Shown piece by piece: positions 8,007-18,028 of a stretch of 64,000 nt of DNA; positions within the stretch are counted from its first letter, which is position 1, and every line of letters begins with the position of its first letter. This DNA comes from Streptomyces griseocarneus (GTDB lineage: Bacteria > Actinomycetota > Actinomycetes > Streptomycetales > Streptomycetaceae). The notes under the pieces were generated by a model, which was not told where the DNA came from, searched no databases, and was given only the letters and a program-made list of their open reading frames with translations. The stretch covers positions 208,746-272,745 of the forward strand of contig PENC01000008.1 of the NCBI GenBank assembly GCA_003674045.1, in the 5' to 3' direction. The position numbers were made by a program, and so were the translations under genes.

Positions 8007-8945
8007 TCACATGCGGCGCTCCAGCGTCAGCGGGGTGCGCGCCCGCCACTGCTCGACCATGGGCGCGAGCATCGGGCCCAGCTCCGGCACCTTCGGGACG
8101 ACGGACAGGGCCGACAGCACCTGGAGCATGCGCGCGCCCTCCATGACGCCGAGGAGGCCGCGGTCGACGCGGGCGCCGCCCGCCTGCTCGTACGCCTCGA
8201 TCGCGCGCGGCCCGGTGCCCGCGAGGTCCCATTCGACGGGACCGAGGGTGACGTCCTCGAAGTCGCCGAAGCGGTGGCCGTCGGGGGTGCGCAGCAGGTT
8301 GTAGAAGGGTGCGTCGCCGTGCACGGGCTGGAGCCGCGCGTCCGGGAAGAAAGCGGGGAAGTCGGCGACGAGGTCCTCGACGGCCGCGTACTCGCGCTCG
8401 GCGCGGTCCAGGTCGGCGGTGGTGAGCTGCTGCGGATCACGGCGCAGCGCGGCGAGGCCCTCGCCGATGGCGGGGACCAAGGGGGACAGGACGGGCAGGT
8501 CACCGGGGTAGCCGGCGAGGGCGGCGTGCAACTCGGCCGTCCAACCGGTCTGTTCGGTGAAGCGCTCCTCCACGGCCGCGGGGTCGTCCAGGATGTCGCG
8601 CAGCGGATCGACCTCCGTGACGAACTCCCAGAAGGTCATGGACGTCTCCCCGGCCACGACCGGCTCGCGCGGCACCAGCGGGCTGGGCCCGACGACCCGG
8701 GCGCCGGTGTCGGCGAGCCAGCCCGCGACGGCCAGCTCCCGCCGCTGCTTCTCCGCCAGCTCCGTGGGAGAGCCCACGGCGAGGGCGGGAACACGGACGA
8801 CGACCGGGTGCGGCGCGAGGTGCACCAGAACACTGAAGACGTCATGCAGGACACGCGGTTCGCCGGCCCGCAGACCGAGCCGGCGGCCGGCCTCGGAGGC
8901 CAGGGCGACAGCATGCTCGGCGCGGGGACTGATCGGGCTCGTCAT
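8007..8945 (-). CDS. Aminoglycoside phosphotransferase-fold protein
   Basis: The 312-residue protein has the APH/choline-kinase fold signature: the Brenner-type catalytic loop HGDAPFYNLL and a metal-binding acidic motif in GDFEDVTLGPVEWDL. The N-lobe contains an HLAPHPVVVRV strand. Such proteins phosphorylate small hydroxyl-bearing molecules; many in streptomycetes have no known substrate and are not resistance genes. The ATG at 8945 opens MTSPISPRAEH, the usual N-terminus of such proteins. Substrate cannot be assigned. Confidence 0.82.
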   Translation of the reverse strand: MTSPISPRAEHAVALASEAGRRLGLRAGEPRVLHDVFSVLVHLAPHPVVVRVPALAVGSPTELAEKQRRELAVAGWLADTGARVVGPSPLVPREPVVAGETSMTFWEFVTEVDPLRDILDDPAAVEERFTEQTGWTAELHAALAGYPGDLPVLSPLVPAIGEGLAALRRDPQQLTTADLDRAEREYAAVEDLVADFPAFFPDARLQPVHGDAPFYNLLRTPDGHRFGDFEDVTLGPVEWDLAGTGPRAIEAYEQAGGARVDRGLLGVMEGARMLQVLSALSVVPKVPELGPMLAPMVEQWRARTPLTLERRM

Positions 8946-9010
8946 ACGAACGATCTTGAGCCGGGACGTGCGCGCTGTCCAACGGATATCCGCGGGGCCC
9001 GGGACGGAGC

Positions 9011-9418
9011 TCAGCCGCCCCCGCCGGGCGGCGTGCCGCAGCTCGGACCGCCCGGCCCGTCGAACTGCACCGAGCTGAAGAAGTCCCGGAAGTCGGGGAA
9101 GAAGTTGCCCTTGCCGGTCGGGCCGGAGGAGGTGACGGTCGTGCAGCCCGTGTAATCGGCGTCGGACCAGAGATGGATGGTCGACGAGGTCCGGTTCCAG
9201 TCCGACTTGCCCCGGTCGTTCATGCCGAGCGGCGTGAGGTCCGGAGTGCTCCCCGTCAGCCGGATCATGTCGCCGGTGCCGTCGAGGCCCGAGAACATGC
9301 AGTAGGAGCCGTCCGGACAGCGGTCGTACCCGTCGGCCGCGTGGGCTGTGGAGACCGGCACCACGGCGGCGGCCGCGGCGGCCACCGGCACGAGCAGGGC
9401 GGACAGCTTCTTCCTCAT
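9011..9418 (-). CDS. Secreted peptidase inhibitor I36 family protein
   Basis: The 135-residue protein has a classical signal peptide (MRKKLSALLVPVAAAAA, cleavage near AHA-ADG) followed by a beta-gamma-crystallin-like I36 domain with the pattern CPDGSYCMFSGLDG, then a second half-domain ending in a Gly/Pro tail. Cysteine pairs in the mature part suggest disulphides. The type member of I36 is SMI of Streptomyces nigrescens, an inhibitor of metalloproteases; inhibition here is only inferred. GAGGG precedes the ATG at 9418; an in-frame ATG at 9433 is less well placed. Confidence 0.78.
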   Translation of the reverse strand: MRKKLSALLVPVAAAAAAVVPVSTAHAADGYDRCPDGSYCMFSGLDGTGDMIRLTGSTPDLTPLGMNDRGKSDWNRTSSTIHLWSDADYTGCTTVTSSGPTGKGNFFPDFRDFFSSVQFDGPGGPSCGTPPGGGG

Positions 9419-9565
9419 CGGAACCCTCGGCATTCTGAGCACTCGTCGGCTCCTCGGCTGAGACGTCGTGGACGCAGGGAGACAGCAGAGGAGACAACGG
9501 TACAAGCGCGTGGCCCCCGCCGTCCTCCCTCAAGGACAGCGGGGGTGTCACAGGGCGGGGACTCC

Positions 9566-11914
9566 TCAGCCCGCCTGCGGCGGCAGTTCCGCGCGTACCC
9601 GGCGGGCGGCCGCGACCAGGTTCTCCAGGGCGCGGCCGGCCTCCTCCGGGCGGCGGGTCTTGAGGCCGCAGTCCGGATTGGTCCACAGGCGGTCCGCGGG
9701 TACCGCGCGCAGTGCGTGGCGCAGCAGGTCGGCCATCTCCTCGGCGGACGGGACGCGCGGCGAGTGGATGTCGTACACGCCGGGCCCCGCCTCGCGCGGA
9801 TAGTCCGCGGCGGCGAGTTCGTCGGCGACGGCCATCCGGGAGCGGGCCGCCTCCAGGCTGATCACGTCCGCGTCGAGGGCCTCGATGGCGGGCAGGATCT
9901 CGCCGAACTCGGCGTAGCACATGTGCGTATGGATCTGGGTGTCCGCGCGCACCCCGCCCGTGGCCAGGCGGAACGCCTCGGTCGCCCACTCCAGGTAGGC
10001 CGCGCGGGCGTCCGCGCGCAGCGGCAGCAGCTCGCGCAGCGCGGGTTCGTCGACCTGGATCACGGCGGCGCCCGCCGCCTCCAGGTCCGCGACCTCGTCG
10101 CGCAGGGCGAGCGCCACTTGCCGGGCGGTCTCGGCGAGCGGCTGGTCGTCGCGGACGAAGGACCAGGCGAGCATGGTGACCGGGCCGGTGAGCATGCCCT
10201 TGACCGGGCGGCGGGTCAGCGACTGGGCGAACGCCGTCCACTCGACGGTCATCGGGGCGCGCCGCGAGACGTCTCCGGCGAGGATCGGCGGGCGGACGTA
10301 CCGGGTGCCGTACGACTGCACCCAGCCGTGCCGGGTGGCGAGGTAGCCGTCGAGCTGCTCGGCGAAGTACGCGACCATGTCGTCGCGTTCGGGCTCGCCG
10401 TGCACGAGCACGTCGAGGCCGGTCTTCTCCTGGAAGGCGATCACCTCGCGGATCTCCTCGGCGATCCGCTCCCGGTAGCCGTCGGCCGTGATGCGCCCGG
10501 CCCGCAGGTCGGCCCGCGCGCGGCGCAGTTCCGGGGTCTGGGGGAAGGAGCCGATGGTGGTCGTCGGCAGCGGCGGCAGTGCGAGCCGGGACTGCTGGGC
10601 GGCGGCCCGTTGCGCGTACGGCTGCGGACGCCGGGTGTCCGCTCCGGTCACGGCGGCGCAGCGCTCCCGTACGGCCGTGTCACGGGTGAGCGCCGAGCCC
10701 GCGCGGGAGGCGAGGGCGGCGCGGTTGGCGGCGAGCTGCGGGGCGACGGCGTCGCGCCCCTCGCTCAATGCGCGGGCGAGGACGGCGACTTCCCCGGCCT
10801 TCTGGCGGGCGAACGCCAGCCAGCGCGCGATCTGCGGGTCGAGGTCGCGTTCGGCGGTGACGTCGAGCGGCACGTGCAGCAGGGAGCAGGACGGGGCGAC
10901 GTCGAGCCGGCCGACGAGGCCGAGCAGGGTGGCGAGGGTGGACAGGGCCCGTTCCAGATCGGCGGCCCAGATGTTGCGGCCGTCGACGACGCCCGCGACG
11001 AGCCGCTTGCCGGGCAGCCCGCCGAGCGCGGCCAGCGCGTCGAGGTTGGCGGCGGCGGGCCCGGTGAAGTCCAGCGCGAGGCCCTCGACGGGTGACTTCG
11101 CCAGGACGGGCAGGGCGTCGCCGAGCCGGTCGAAGTACGAGGCGACCAGCAGCTTCGGCCGGTCGGTACGGGCGCCGAGCTCGCGGTAGGCGCGGGCGGC
11201 GGCGTTCAGCACGGACGCGGGCTGGTCCGCGACGAGCGCCGGTTCGTCGAGCTGCACCCACTCCGCGCCCGCCGCCCGCAGGTCGGCGAGCAGCAGCGCG
11301 TACACCGGCAGCAGCCGGTCCAGGAGCGTCAGGGGGACGAAGTCCGCACCGGCCCCGGGCGCGGGCTTGGCCAGCAGCAGGAAACTGACCGGTCCCAGCA
11401 GGACGGGCCGGGCGTCGAGCCCCGCCTCGCGCGCCTCGCGGAACTCGGTGTCCTGCTTGCGGGAGTCGGCGGCGAAGACCGTGTCCGGGCCCAGTTCGGG
11501 CACGAGGTAGTGGTAGTTGGTGTCGAACCACTTCGTCATCTCCAGCGGCGGCACGTCGGCGGTGCCGCGGGCCATGGCGAAGTAGACGTCGAGGTCGGTG
11601 CCGGCGGCGGCCCGGTGCCGTTCGGGGATCGCGCCGACGGCCCAGGCCGTGTCGAGGACGTGGTCGTAGAGCGAGAAGTCGCCCGTGGGCACTTCGGTGA
11701 TGCCGGCCTGGCGCATCTCCTCGCGGGCGGCGGCGCGGAGCGCGGCGGCGGTCTCCTCCAGGGCGGCGGCGTCCAGGCGGCCCGCCCAGTAACCCTCGAC
11801 CGCCTTCTTGAGCTCGCGGTGCGGGCCCTGCCGCGGGTAGCCGTGCAGGGTGGGACGTACGCGCGCGGGACGTGTCTGCGTCCGCGCGGACGTGTGCGAC
11901 TGCGACTGCGTCAC
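9566..11914 (-). CDS. metE: Cobalamin-independent methionine synthase (5-methyltetrahydropteroyltriglutamate-homocysteine methyltransferase)
   Basis: The 782-residue protein has the two-barrel layout of MetE. The C-terminal half carries the zinc ligands: HTHMCYAEF (His and Cys) and WTNPDCGLKTR (Cys). It transfers a methyl group from 5-methyl-tetrahydrofolate polyglutamate directly to homocysteine. GTG at 11914 is chosen because GGAGGAGAG stands just before it. A cobalamin riboswitch occupies the leader, so B12 should repress this B12-independent enzyme, leaving methionine synthesis to MetH when cofactor is present. The divergent neighbour is a cobalamin-binding protein, which strengthens the B12 link. 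Confidence 0.95.
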   Translation of the reverse strand: MTQSQSHTSARTQTRPARVRPTLHGYPRQGPHRELKKAVEGYWAGRLDAAALEETAAALRAAAREEMRQAGITEVPTGDFSLYDHVLDTAWAVGAIPERHRAAAGTDLDVYFAMARGTADVPPLEMTKWFDTNYHYLVPELGPDTVFAADSRKQDTEFREAREAGLDARPVLLGPVSFLLLAKPAPGAGADFVPLTLLDRLLPVYALLLADLRAAGAEWVQLDEPALVADQPASVLNAAARAYRELGARTDRPKLLVASYFDRLGDALPVLAKSPVEGLALDFTGPAAANLDALAALGGLPGKRLVAGVVDGRNIWAADLERALSTLATLLGLVGRLDVAPSCSLLHVPLDVTAERDLDPQIARWLAFARQKAGEVAVLARALSEGRDAVAPQLAANRAALASRAGSALTRDTAVRERCAAVTGADTRRPQPYAQRAAAQQSRLALPPLPTTTIGSFPQTPELRRARADLRAGRITADGYRERIAEEIREVIAFQEKTGLDVLVHGEPERDDMVAYFAEQLDGYLATRHGWVQSYGTRYVRPPILAGDVSRRAPMTVEWTAFAQSLTRRPVKGMLTGPVTMLAWSFVRDDQPLAETARQVALALRDEVADLEAAGAAVIQVDEPALRELLPLRADARAAYLEWATEAFRLATGGVRADTQIHTHMCYAEFGEILPAIEALDADVISLEAARSRMAVADELAAADYPREAGPGVYDIHSPRVPSAEEMADLLRHALRAVPADRLWTNPDCGLKTRRPEEAGRALENLVAAARRVRAELPPQAG

Positions 11915-11959
11915 GGAACTCTCCTCCGGAGTTCGTGCGGGACCGTACCCCGTGCGGGT

Positions 11960-12195
11960 ATACGGGCAGTGGCAGGTCTTCGGACTCGCGGGCGTCTCCC
12001 GTTCCCCGGACGAGGTGTTCCTCGCCGAAGAGCCGGGCACCTACTGGCGGTCGCTTCCCGGACGGATGCCGTCCAGTGCGTATGACCACGGTCGTTCCCA
12101 CTCACCGCTGCGGGGCAGTCCCGGATTCGCACCGGATTCCCTCTTGCGACGCGCCCGTCCGGCAGACGGGGCGAACCAGCTGCACCGGCCAGCAT
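11960..12195 (-). ncRNA. Cobalamin (B12) riboswitch controlling metE
   Basis: Read on the minus strand, the leader has the hallmark segments of the cobalamin aptamer: GAATCCGGTGCGAATC, GCGAATCCGGGACTGCCC followed by CCGCAGCGGTGA (12105-12150), and the B12 box GACCTGCCACTG (plus-strand 11967-11978). The element ends ~45 bases before the metE start, with the ribosome site GGAGGAGAG between. Binding of adenosylcobalamin should switch metE off; without a clear U-run terminator, translational sequestration is as likely as premature termination. Confidence 0.93.
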
Positions 12196-12899
12196 AGCCA
12201 CCGGAGTTGGCCGCCGGGCGTACTCTGTGATCATGGCCATTCGCACTGCCGTACGGCGCGTGGTGTCCCTCGTCCCCTCGCTCACCGAGGCCGTGGCCGT
12301 CACGGCCCCCGGGCTGCTGGTCGGCGCCACGGACTGGTGCGACCACCCGGCCGGGCTGGACGTCGTCCGGATCGGCGGCACCAAGAACCCGGACGTGGCC
12401 CGGATCGCGGCCCTCGCGCCCGACCTCGTCCTCGCCAACGAGGAGGAGAACCGCGTGCCGGACCTCGACGCGCTGCGCGCCGCGGGCCTGCGCGTGCTGG
12501 TGACCGAAGTACGCACGCTGGACCAGGCGTTCCGCGAGCTGGAACGGGTGCTGGTGACGGGCTGCGGCCTGGACCGGCCGGACTGGCTGACGGAGGCGGA
12601 GGAGGCGTGGCGGGAGGCGCGCCCCGTCGTTCCCGCCGTACGCGCGGTGGTGCCGGTGTGGCGGCGGCCGTGGATGGTCCTGGGCCGCGACACCTTCGCG
12701 GGCGACGTCCTCGCCCGCCTCGGGGTGACACACGCGTACGCGGGGCACGCGGAGCGTTATCCCCGCGTCCCCCTCGACGAGCTGACGTCCTGCGGCGCCG
12801 AATTGATCGTGCTGCCGGACGAGCCGTACCGCTTCGGCACGCACGACGGCCCGGAGGCGTTCCCCGGGCTGTCGTGTGCGCTCGTCAGCGGCCGTCACC

Positions 12900-14060
<1,161 letters not shown>

Positions 14061-14130
14061 GTACTCAGGGTCGCGTGTGACGTTCCGTGACAGTAGAGAC
14101 CATCGGTCTATGAGGGCATAAGCTGGATTT

Positions 14131-15069
14131 ATGAGTGATCCCGGGAGTCCCGCCCGTCCCGTCGGCACCACGGGCCCGCTGGCGCACCGGGTGCCCGACC
14201 TCGCGGCGCTGGAGCTGCTGCTGGCCGTGGCGCGGCTGGGCAGCCTGGGCCGGGCGGCGAAGGAGATGGGGATCACCCAGCCCGCGGCCAGCAGCCGCGT
14301 CCGCAGCATGGAGCGCCTGCTCGGCGTCGCGCTCGTCGAACGGTCGCCGCGCGGCTCCCGGCTCACGGAGGCGGGGGCGCTCGTCACGGACTGGGCGCGG
14401 CGGATCGTCGAGGCCGCCGAGGTCTTCGACGCGGGCGCGCAGGCACTGCGCGGGCGCCGCGACTCGCGGCTGCGGGTCGCGGCGAGCATGACCATCGCGG
14501 AATACCTGCTGCCGGGCTGGCTGATCGCGCTGCGCGGACGGCTGCCGGACACGGCCGTCTCACTGCTCGCGGGGAACTCGGCGGCGGTCGCGGAACGGGT
14601 GCGCGCGGGCGAGGCCGACCTCGGCTTCGTCGAGGGCCTCGACGCGCCCGCCGGGCTCGACGGCGCGGTCGTCGGCCATGACCGGCTGGCCGTCGTGGTC
14701 GCCCCGGACCACGCGTGGGCCCGCCGCCGCACCCCGCTCCCCCCGGCGGAACTGGCGGCCACCCCCTTGATCCTGCGCGAACGCGGCTCGGGCACCCGCC
14801 AGGTCCTGGACGCGGCCCTCGCCGCGTACGGCGGCCTGGCCACCCCCCTGCTCGAACTCGCCTCCACGACAGCGGTGAAGTCGGCCGTGGTCAGCGGCCT
14901 GGGCCCGTCGGTCCTCAGCGAACTGGCCGTGGGGGAGGAGCTCGCGGCCCGGCGTCTCGTGGAGATCCCGGTGGCGGTACGGCTGCGCCGCGACCTGCGG
15001 GCGGTGTGGCCGCTGGGACAGCGGCCGACGGGACCGGCACGGGAGTTGCTGTCGCTGACGCGGGGGTGA
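14131..15069 (+). CDS. LysR family transcriptional regulator
   Basis: The 312-residue protein has an N-terminal winged helix-turn-helix (residues ~24-83: LELLLAVARLGSLGRAAKE, then ITQPAASSRVRSMERLLG) and a C-terminal periplasmic-binding-like effector domain. LysR proteins commonly regulate the divergent neighbour, here the TDT transporter, from their shared 70-bp spacer. The effector is unknown; family members with TDT exporters often sense the exported anion (inference). Confidence 0.9.
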   Translation: MSDPGSPARPVGTTGPLAHRVPDLAALELLLAVARLGSLGRAAKEMGITQPAASSRVRSMERLLGVALVERSPRGSRLTEAGALVTDWARRIVEAAEVFDAGAQALRGRRDSRLRVAASMTIAEYLLPGWLIALRGRLPDTAVSLLAGNSAAVAERVRAGEADLGFVEGLDAPAGLDGAVVGHDRLAVVVAPDHAWARRRTPLPPAELAATPLILRERGSGTRQVLDAALAAYGGLATPLLELASTTAVKSAVVSGLGPSVLSELAVGEELAARRLVEIPVAVRLRRDLRAVWPLGQRPTGPARELLSLTRG

Positions 15070-15230
15070 GGCGGCTGTTCCGCTCCACGGCGGACCCGGT
15101 CCGCAAGGACCCCCGGGAGATCCCGGGCGGCGCCGTGGAACGGGACGAGGCGCCCCGTGACGGCGCCGCGCGCGACCGGCCACGACGCGTCCGCGGATGA
15201 CGTACTGGACTTCCGGCGGAGCGCTTGGCC

Positions 15231-16001
15231 TCAGGCCACGGGCGTCGGTGCGGCCAGTCGGGAGATCTCGGCGGCGACGGCTTCCGGGTCGGGGGCGACG
15301 GTGACATGGGCGACGCCGTCCAGGCCCGGGTGGATGCCGACGCGCACCGCGTGCCGTGCGTTGCGCAGCAGGTCGAGGTCGTTGATGTCGTTGCCGAAGG
15401 CGTTGTACTCGCCGATTCCCAGCGAGGTCAGAGCTTCCCACTTCGTCGTCGTGCCCGGTGCGAAGTCGATGATCGCCTCGTCGAGGTGGTGGTTGACCGT
15501 CATCCCCAGGGCGCGGCCGGCCTCCGCGAGGGCCGTCATGTCGGTCGCGTCGACGACGAGGAACTTCACCACCGTGGGGAGGTCGGCGAGTTCCACCCTG
15601 CGGGCGAGACGCCCCTGGTCGACACGGCCGCGGATCGGGTGGTCGGCCGGCCCGGTGTAGGCGTAGTCCCAGGGGCCGTCGGCGAGGTAGCCCGCCCGGT
15701 ACCGCCCGGCCTCCGCCAGCAGCGCGCCGAGTTCCTCGTCCCGGAACGCGGCCCGAGCGCGGACCTCGCCGTCGACGGAGACGAGGCTGCCGTTCCCGCC
15801 GATCAGCGTCGCGGACGGGAACGCCCCGCCCAGCACGGGCAGAAGATCGCGCACCGGCCGGGCCGAGGCGAAGACCAGCTGATGGCCGGTCCGTTCGCAG
15901 GCCTCGATGGCGGCGATGATCCGGCCGTCGATGGACCGCCCGTCGAAGCAGAGCGTGCCGTCGATGTCGAAGACCGTGGTCCGGGCGCTGGGGGTGATCA
16001 T
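15231..16001 (-). CDS. HAD superfamily (Cof/YidA-type) phosphatase
   Basis: The 256-residue protein carries all four HAD motifs: FDIDGTLCFDG (nucleophile and acid Asp), FASARP (Ser in motif II position), KWEAL (Lys) and FGNDINDLDLL (metal-binding Asp). A cap between motifs II and III fits the Cof type that dephosphorylates sugar phosphates or pyridoxal phosphate. ATG at 16001 precedes the conserved core by a few residues and is the plausible start. It appears monocistronic. Substrate is not predictable. Confidence 0.85.
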   Translation of the reverse strand: MITPSARTTVFDIDGTLCFDGRSIDGRIIAAIEACERTGHQLVFASARPVRDLLPVLGGAFPSATLIGGNGSLVSVDGEVRARAAFRDEELGALLAEAGRYRAGYLADGPWDYAYTGPADHPIRGRVDQGRLARRVELADLPTVVKFLVVDATDMTALAEAGRALGMTVNHHLDEAIIDFAPGTTTKWEALTSLGIGEYNAFGNDINDLDLLRNARHAVRVGIHPGLDGVAHVTVAPDPEAVAAEISRLAAPTPVA

Positions 16002-16196
16002 CGCCGAATGATATCCAGCCGACCGCCGCGCGAGCGGCTCGGCTCTCGGCATCGGCATCGGCAGTCGGTCGCCGGTCATGGCCTGTTCGCAGGGGCCGGA
16101 GCCGCGCGCAGCGCAGCCGGGGCGGGAGACTTGGTGCGGGCCGTCGCTCAGGGGACGGCGTACCCTGCCACGGACGGCCCACGTACACGCTGCCGT
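16002..16196. other. Intergenic stretch without recognisable gene
   Basis: About 195 bases between the HAD gene start and the truncated TetR fragment. I see no ribosome site followed by a frame with family likeness, and no strong hairpin. It presumably contains the HAD promoter. Confidence 0.5.
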
Positions 16197-16433
16197 TCAC
16201 GTCCCACCGTTCTGTGCAGCCGGGCCGAGGCTGGGCCGGGCGGCTTCGACGGCTTCGTGGAACCGCTGGGTCGCCCATGCGGCCAGCGCCGTGATCAGGG
16301 CCTCCCGTGAGGCGAACCGCCGGTGGACGGTGGTCCGCGCGACCCCGGCGGCCTCGGCGATCTGCTCCATCGTCGCCGCCGGATTCGCGGACAGTACCCG
16401 CTCGGGGCCGACGGGCAGGATCTCGCGAAACCG
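16197..16433 (-). pseudogene. Truncated TetR/AcrR regulator fragment (DNA-binding domain only)
   Basis: Directly after the TAG of the upstream TetR gene, and in the same frame, the minus strand encodes 78 sense codons containing a TetR N-terminal domain: PERVLSANPAATMEQIAEAA, then GVARTTVHRRFASREALI. It stops soon after the first ligand-domain helix (AAWATQRFHEAVEAARPS). No start codon with a ribosome site is evident, and the usual ~120-residue ligand domain is absent. The helix-turn-helix differs from that of the neighbour, so this is not a duplicate but the remnant of a second regulator joined by deletion. A short functional DNA-binding protein starting at the internal ATG cannot be excluded. 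Confidence 0.7.
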
Positions 16434-17099
16434 CTACCCGTCGACCGCTGCCCGTGCCGCCCCGTCTTCCGGCCGTATCCGCGCCGCGATGCCGTCGCAG
16501 AGCAGCCGCACGCTCTGGACGAACTTCTCGTCCACGTCGTCGGCCGAGCCCGACGCCGAGGCCACCGTCATCGGAAAGCGTTCGTGGATCTCGGCGACGG
16601 TCTGGGGCGTGACGGGCACGGCGGGCGGATCGCCCTGCTCCTGCAGGACGAATCCGGTGATGTGGCTGAGCAGCACGTCGGCGGCGACGCCGCGCTGTCC
16701 CTCGGGCACTCCGGCGTCCATCAGGGTCTGCAGCAGCCGTTCCATCAGCGACAGTGCCCCGGTGCTGAGAACCTTCGGGCTGTCGGCGAACAGGGCGGCT
16801 CCACCCGGGTGTTGCCGGATGCTGTGGCGCAGCGCGACGGCCTGGGCCTCCAGCCGGTCCTGCCAGCCGGTCTGCTCGGGCAGGGCCGCGAGCGCGGCCG
16901 TGCCGTCCTCGTAGGCCTGGCGGGCCAGCCGGTCCGCCATCAGCTGGAGCAGGGCGCTCTTGCTGGGCACGTGGTAGTAGAGGCTCCCGGCTTGCGCGTC
17001 GAGTCGCTCCGCCACCTTGCGCATGGACAGTCCGTGATAGCCCGATTCGGCGAACACGGCCATGCCCGCGTCGATGATCAGGTCCGCGGTCAGCTTCAT
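16434..17099 (-). CDS. TetR family transcriptional repressor
   Basis: The 221-residue protein has a TetR-type helix-turn-helix (MRKVAERLDAQAGSLYYHV) and a C-terminal ligand domain of the TetR class that contains GVAADVLLSHITGFVLQEQG. ATG at 17099 is immediately divergent from a rhomboid-like gene. The spacer holds a perfect 17-bp palindrome 22 bp upstream of this start, the probable operator for autoregulation and for control of the neighbour. The ligand is unknown. Confidence 0.88.
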   Translation of the reverse strand: MKLTADLIIDAGMAVFAESGYHGLSMRKVAERLDAQAGSLYYHVPSKSALLQLMADRLARQAYEDGTAALAALPEQTGWQDRLEAQAVALRHSIRQHPGGAALFADSPKVLSTGALSLMERLLQTLMDAGVPEGQRGVAADVLLSHITGFVLQEQGDPPAVPVTPQTVAEIHERFPMTVASASGSADDVDEKFVQSVRLLCDGIAARIRPEDGAARAAVDG

Positions 17100-17120
17100 G
17101 GGGCAAGTCTATCCACAGTT

Positions 17121-17137
17121 TTCAAACACTGTTTGAA
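17121..17137. promoter_or_regulatory. Palindromic operator between tetR and the rhomboid-like gene
   Basis: TTCAAACA-C-TGTTTGAA is a perfect 8+1+8 palindrome, AT-rich in otherwise GC-rich DNA, placed 22 bp before the TetR start and 64 bp before the divergent gene. It is the form expected for a TetR dimer site and could control both promoters. Confidence 0.8.
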
Positions 17138-17200
17138 TCCGGCCGCCGCTACCGCTAAAGTCACTGTCATCGCAGGTCTGACGGGGGAATGGAGGCGGCG

Positions 17201-17944
17201 ATGGGCGCGATCGTGTTCAACGTGACCACGGCGGGTTTGATGGTGCTGATGTTCAAGGCGGGGATGGCCCTGATCGGGCCGGACACCGTGGGCCGGCGGC
17301 GCCTGCCCTGGGTCGCGGTCGGGCTGGCCGTGCTCGCGATCGGCGCGGTGGTGACCCAGCTGTGCTGGTCGGGGGCGATGGACGCCTTCGACGACGATCC
17401 GGGCAAGTCGGGCTGGTGGCGTGTGGTCACCGCGGTCTTCATGCAGAACGGCGGCCTCTTCGGCGGGGTGTGGAACATCGCCACCCTCGTGGTCGTCGCC
17501 GCGCTCGCGGAGTGGTTCTGGGGCGCCCCTTTGACGGTGGGGCTGTTCGCCGCGGGCATACTCCTGCCGCAGCACATCGACGCCCTCTTCGGGGAGTCCG
17601 ACCGGTCCACCGCCGATCCCCGCAACTTCGCCGGGAGCTCGGGCGCCACCTACTTCCTCGCCGCGACCCTGGCCGCCGCCCTCCTGCTGCGGGCCGCCAC
17701 GCACGGCGGCGCTCCGAAGGAGCGGCTGCTCGCGCTCGCCGTGCCCGTCGTCGGCCTGGTCCTGTGGTTCGCCCAGTCCAACGGGCACGGACTGGTGGCG
17801 GTGTACGGCTTCGCCCTCGGCGCTCTGGTCCGGGTCCTGGCCCGCCCGCTCATCCGCCCCGACCGGGACCTCCGGGGTACCTCGCGGATAACCATGGCCT
17901 CACTGACGGCCCTCGCCGGCCGACGGCCCCGGCAGGCCGGTTAA
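17201..17944 (+). CDS. Rhomboid-like integral membrane protein
   Basis: The 247-residue protein has six or seven hydrophobic segments. Two match rhomboid protease signatures: GSSGATYF (GxSG serine of helix 4) and NGHGLVAVYGFALGAL (catalytic His with following G-x3-G of helix 6). Overall similarity to GlpG-like enzymes is weak, so proteolytic activity is inferred. ATG at 17201 has GGAGG at the right distance; an ATG four codons earlier does not. The gene is divergent from the TetR repressor and shares its palindrome, so expression is probably induced by the TetR ligand. Confidence 0.7.
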   Translation: MGAIVFNVTTAGLMVLMFKAGMALIGPDTVGRRRLPWVAVGLAVLAIGAVVTQLCWSGAMDAFDDDPGKSGWWRVVTAVFMQNGGLFGGVWNIATLVVVAALAEWFWGAPLTVGLFAAGILLPQHIDALFGESDRSTADPRNFAGSSGATYFLAATLAAALLLRAATHGGAPKERLLALAVPVVGLVLWFAQSNGHGLVAVYGFALGALVRVLARPLIRPDRDLRGTSRITMASLTALAGRRPRQAG

Positions 17945-17984
17945 GGCGGCTCCGACTCCGGAAATCCCCTCGGAACTCACCACG

Positions 17985-18014
17985 GAGGGCCCGTCGGCAA
18001 GCTGACGGACCCTC
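17985..18014. terminator. Hairpin between the convergent rhomboid-like and decarboxylase genes
   Basis: Arms gagggcccgtc (17985-17995) and gacggaccctc (18004-18014) pair at 10 of 11 positions around an 8-base loop. It lies between two convergent stops, the expected place for a shared terminator. Confidence 0.65.
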
Positions 18015-18028
18015 GTGAATGATCGAGG

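Noticed and set aside
8007..8945. Aminoglycoside resistance gene
   Set aside because: The APH fold is clear but specific resistance enzyme motifs are not; most streptomycete APH-fold proteins have other substrates.
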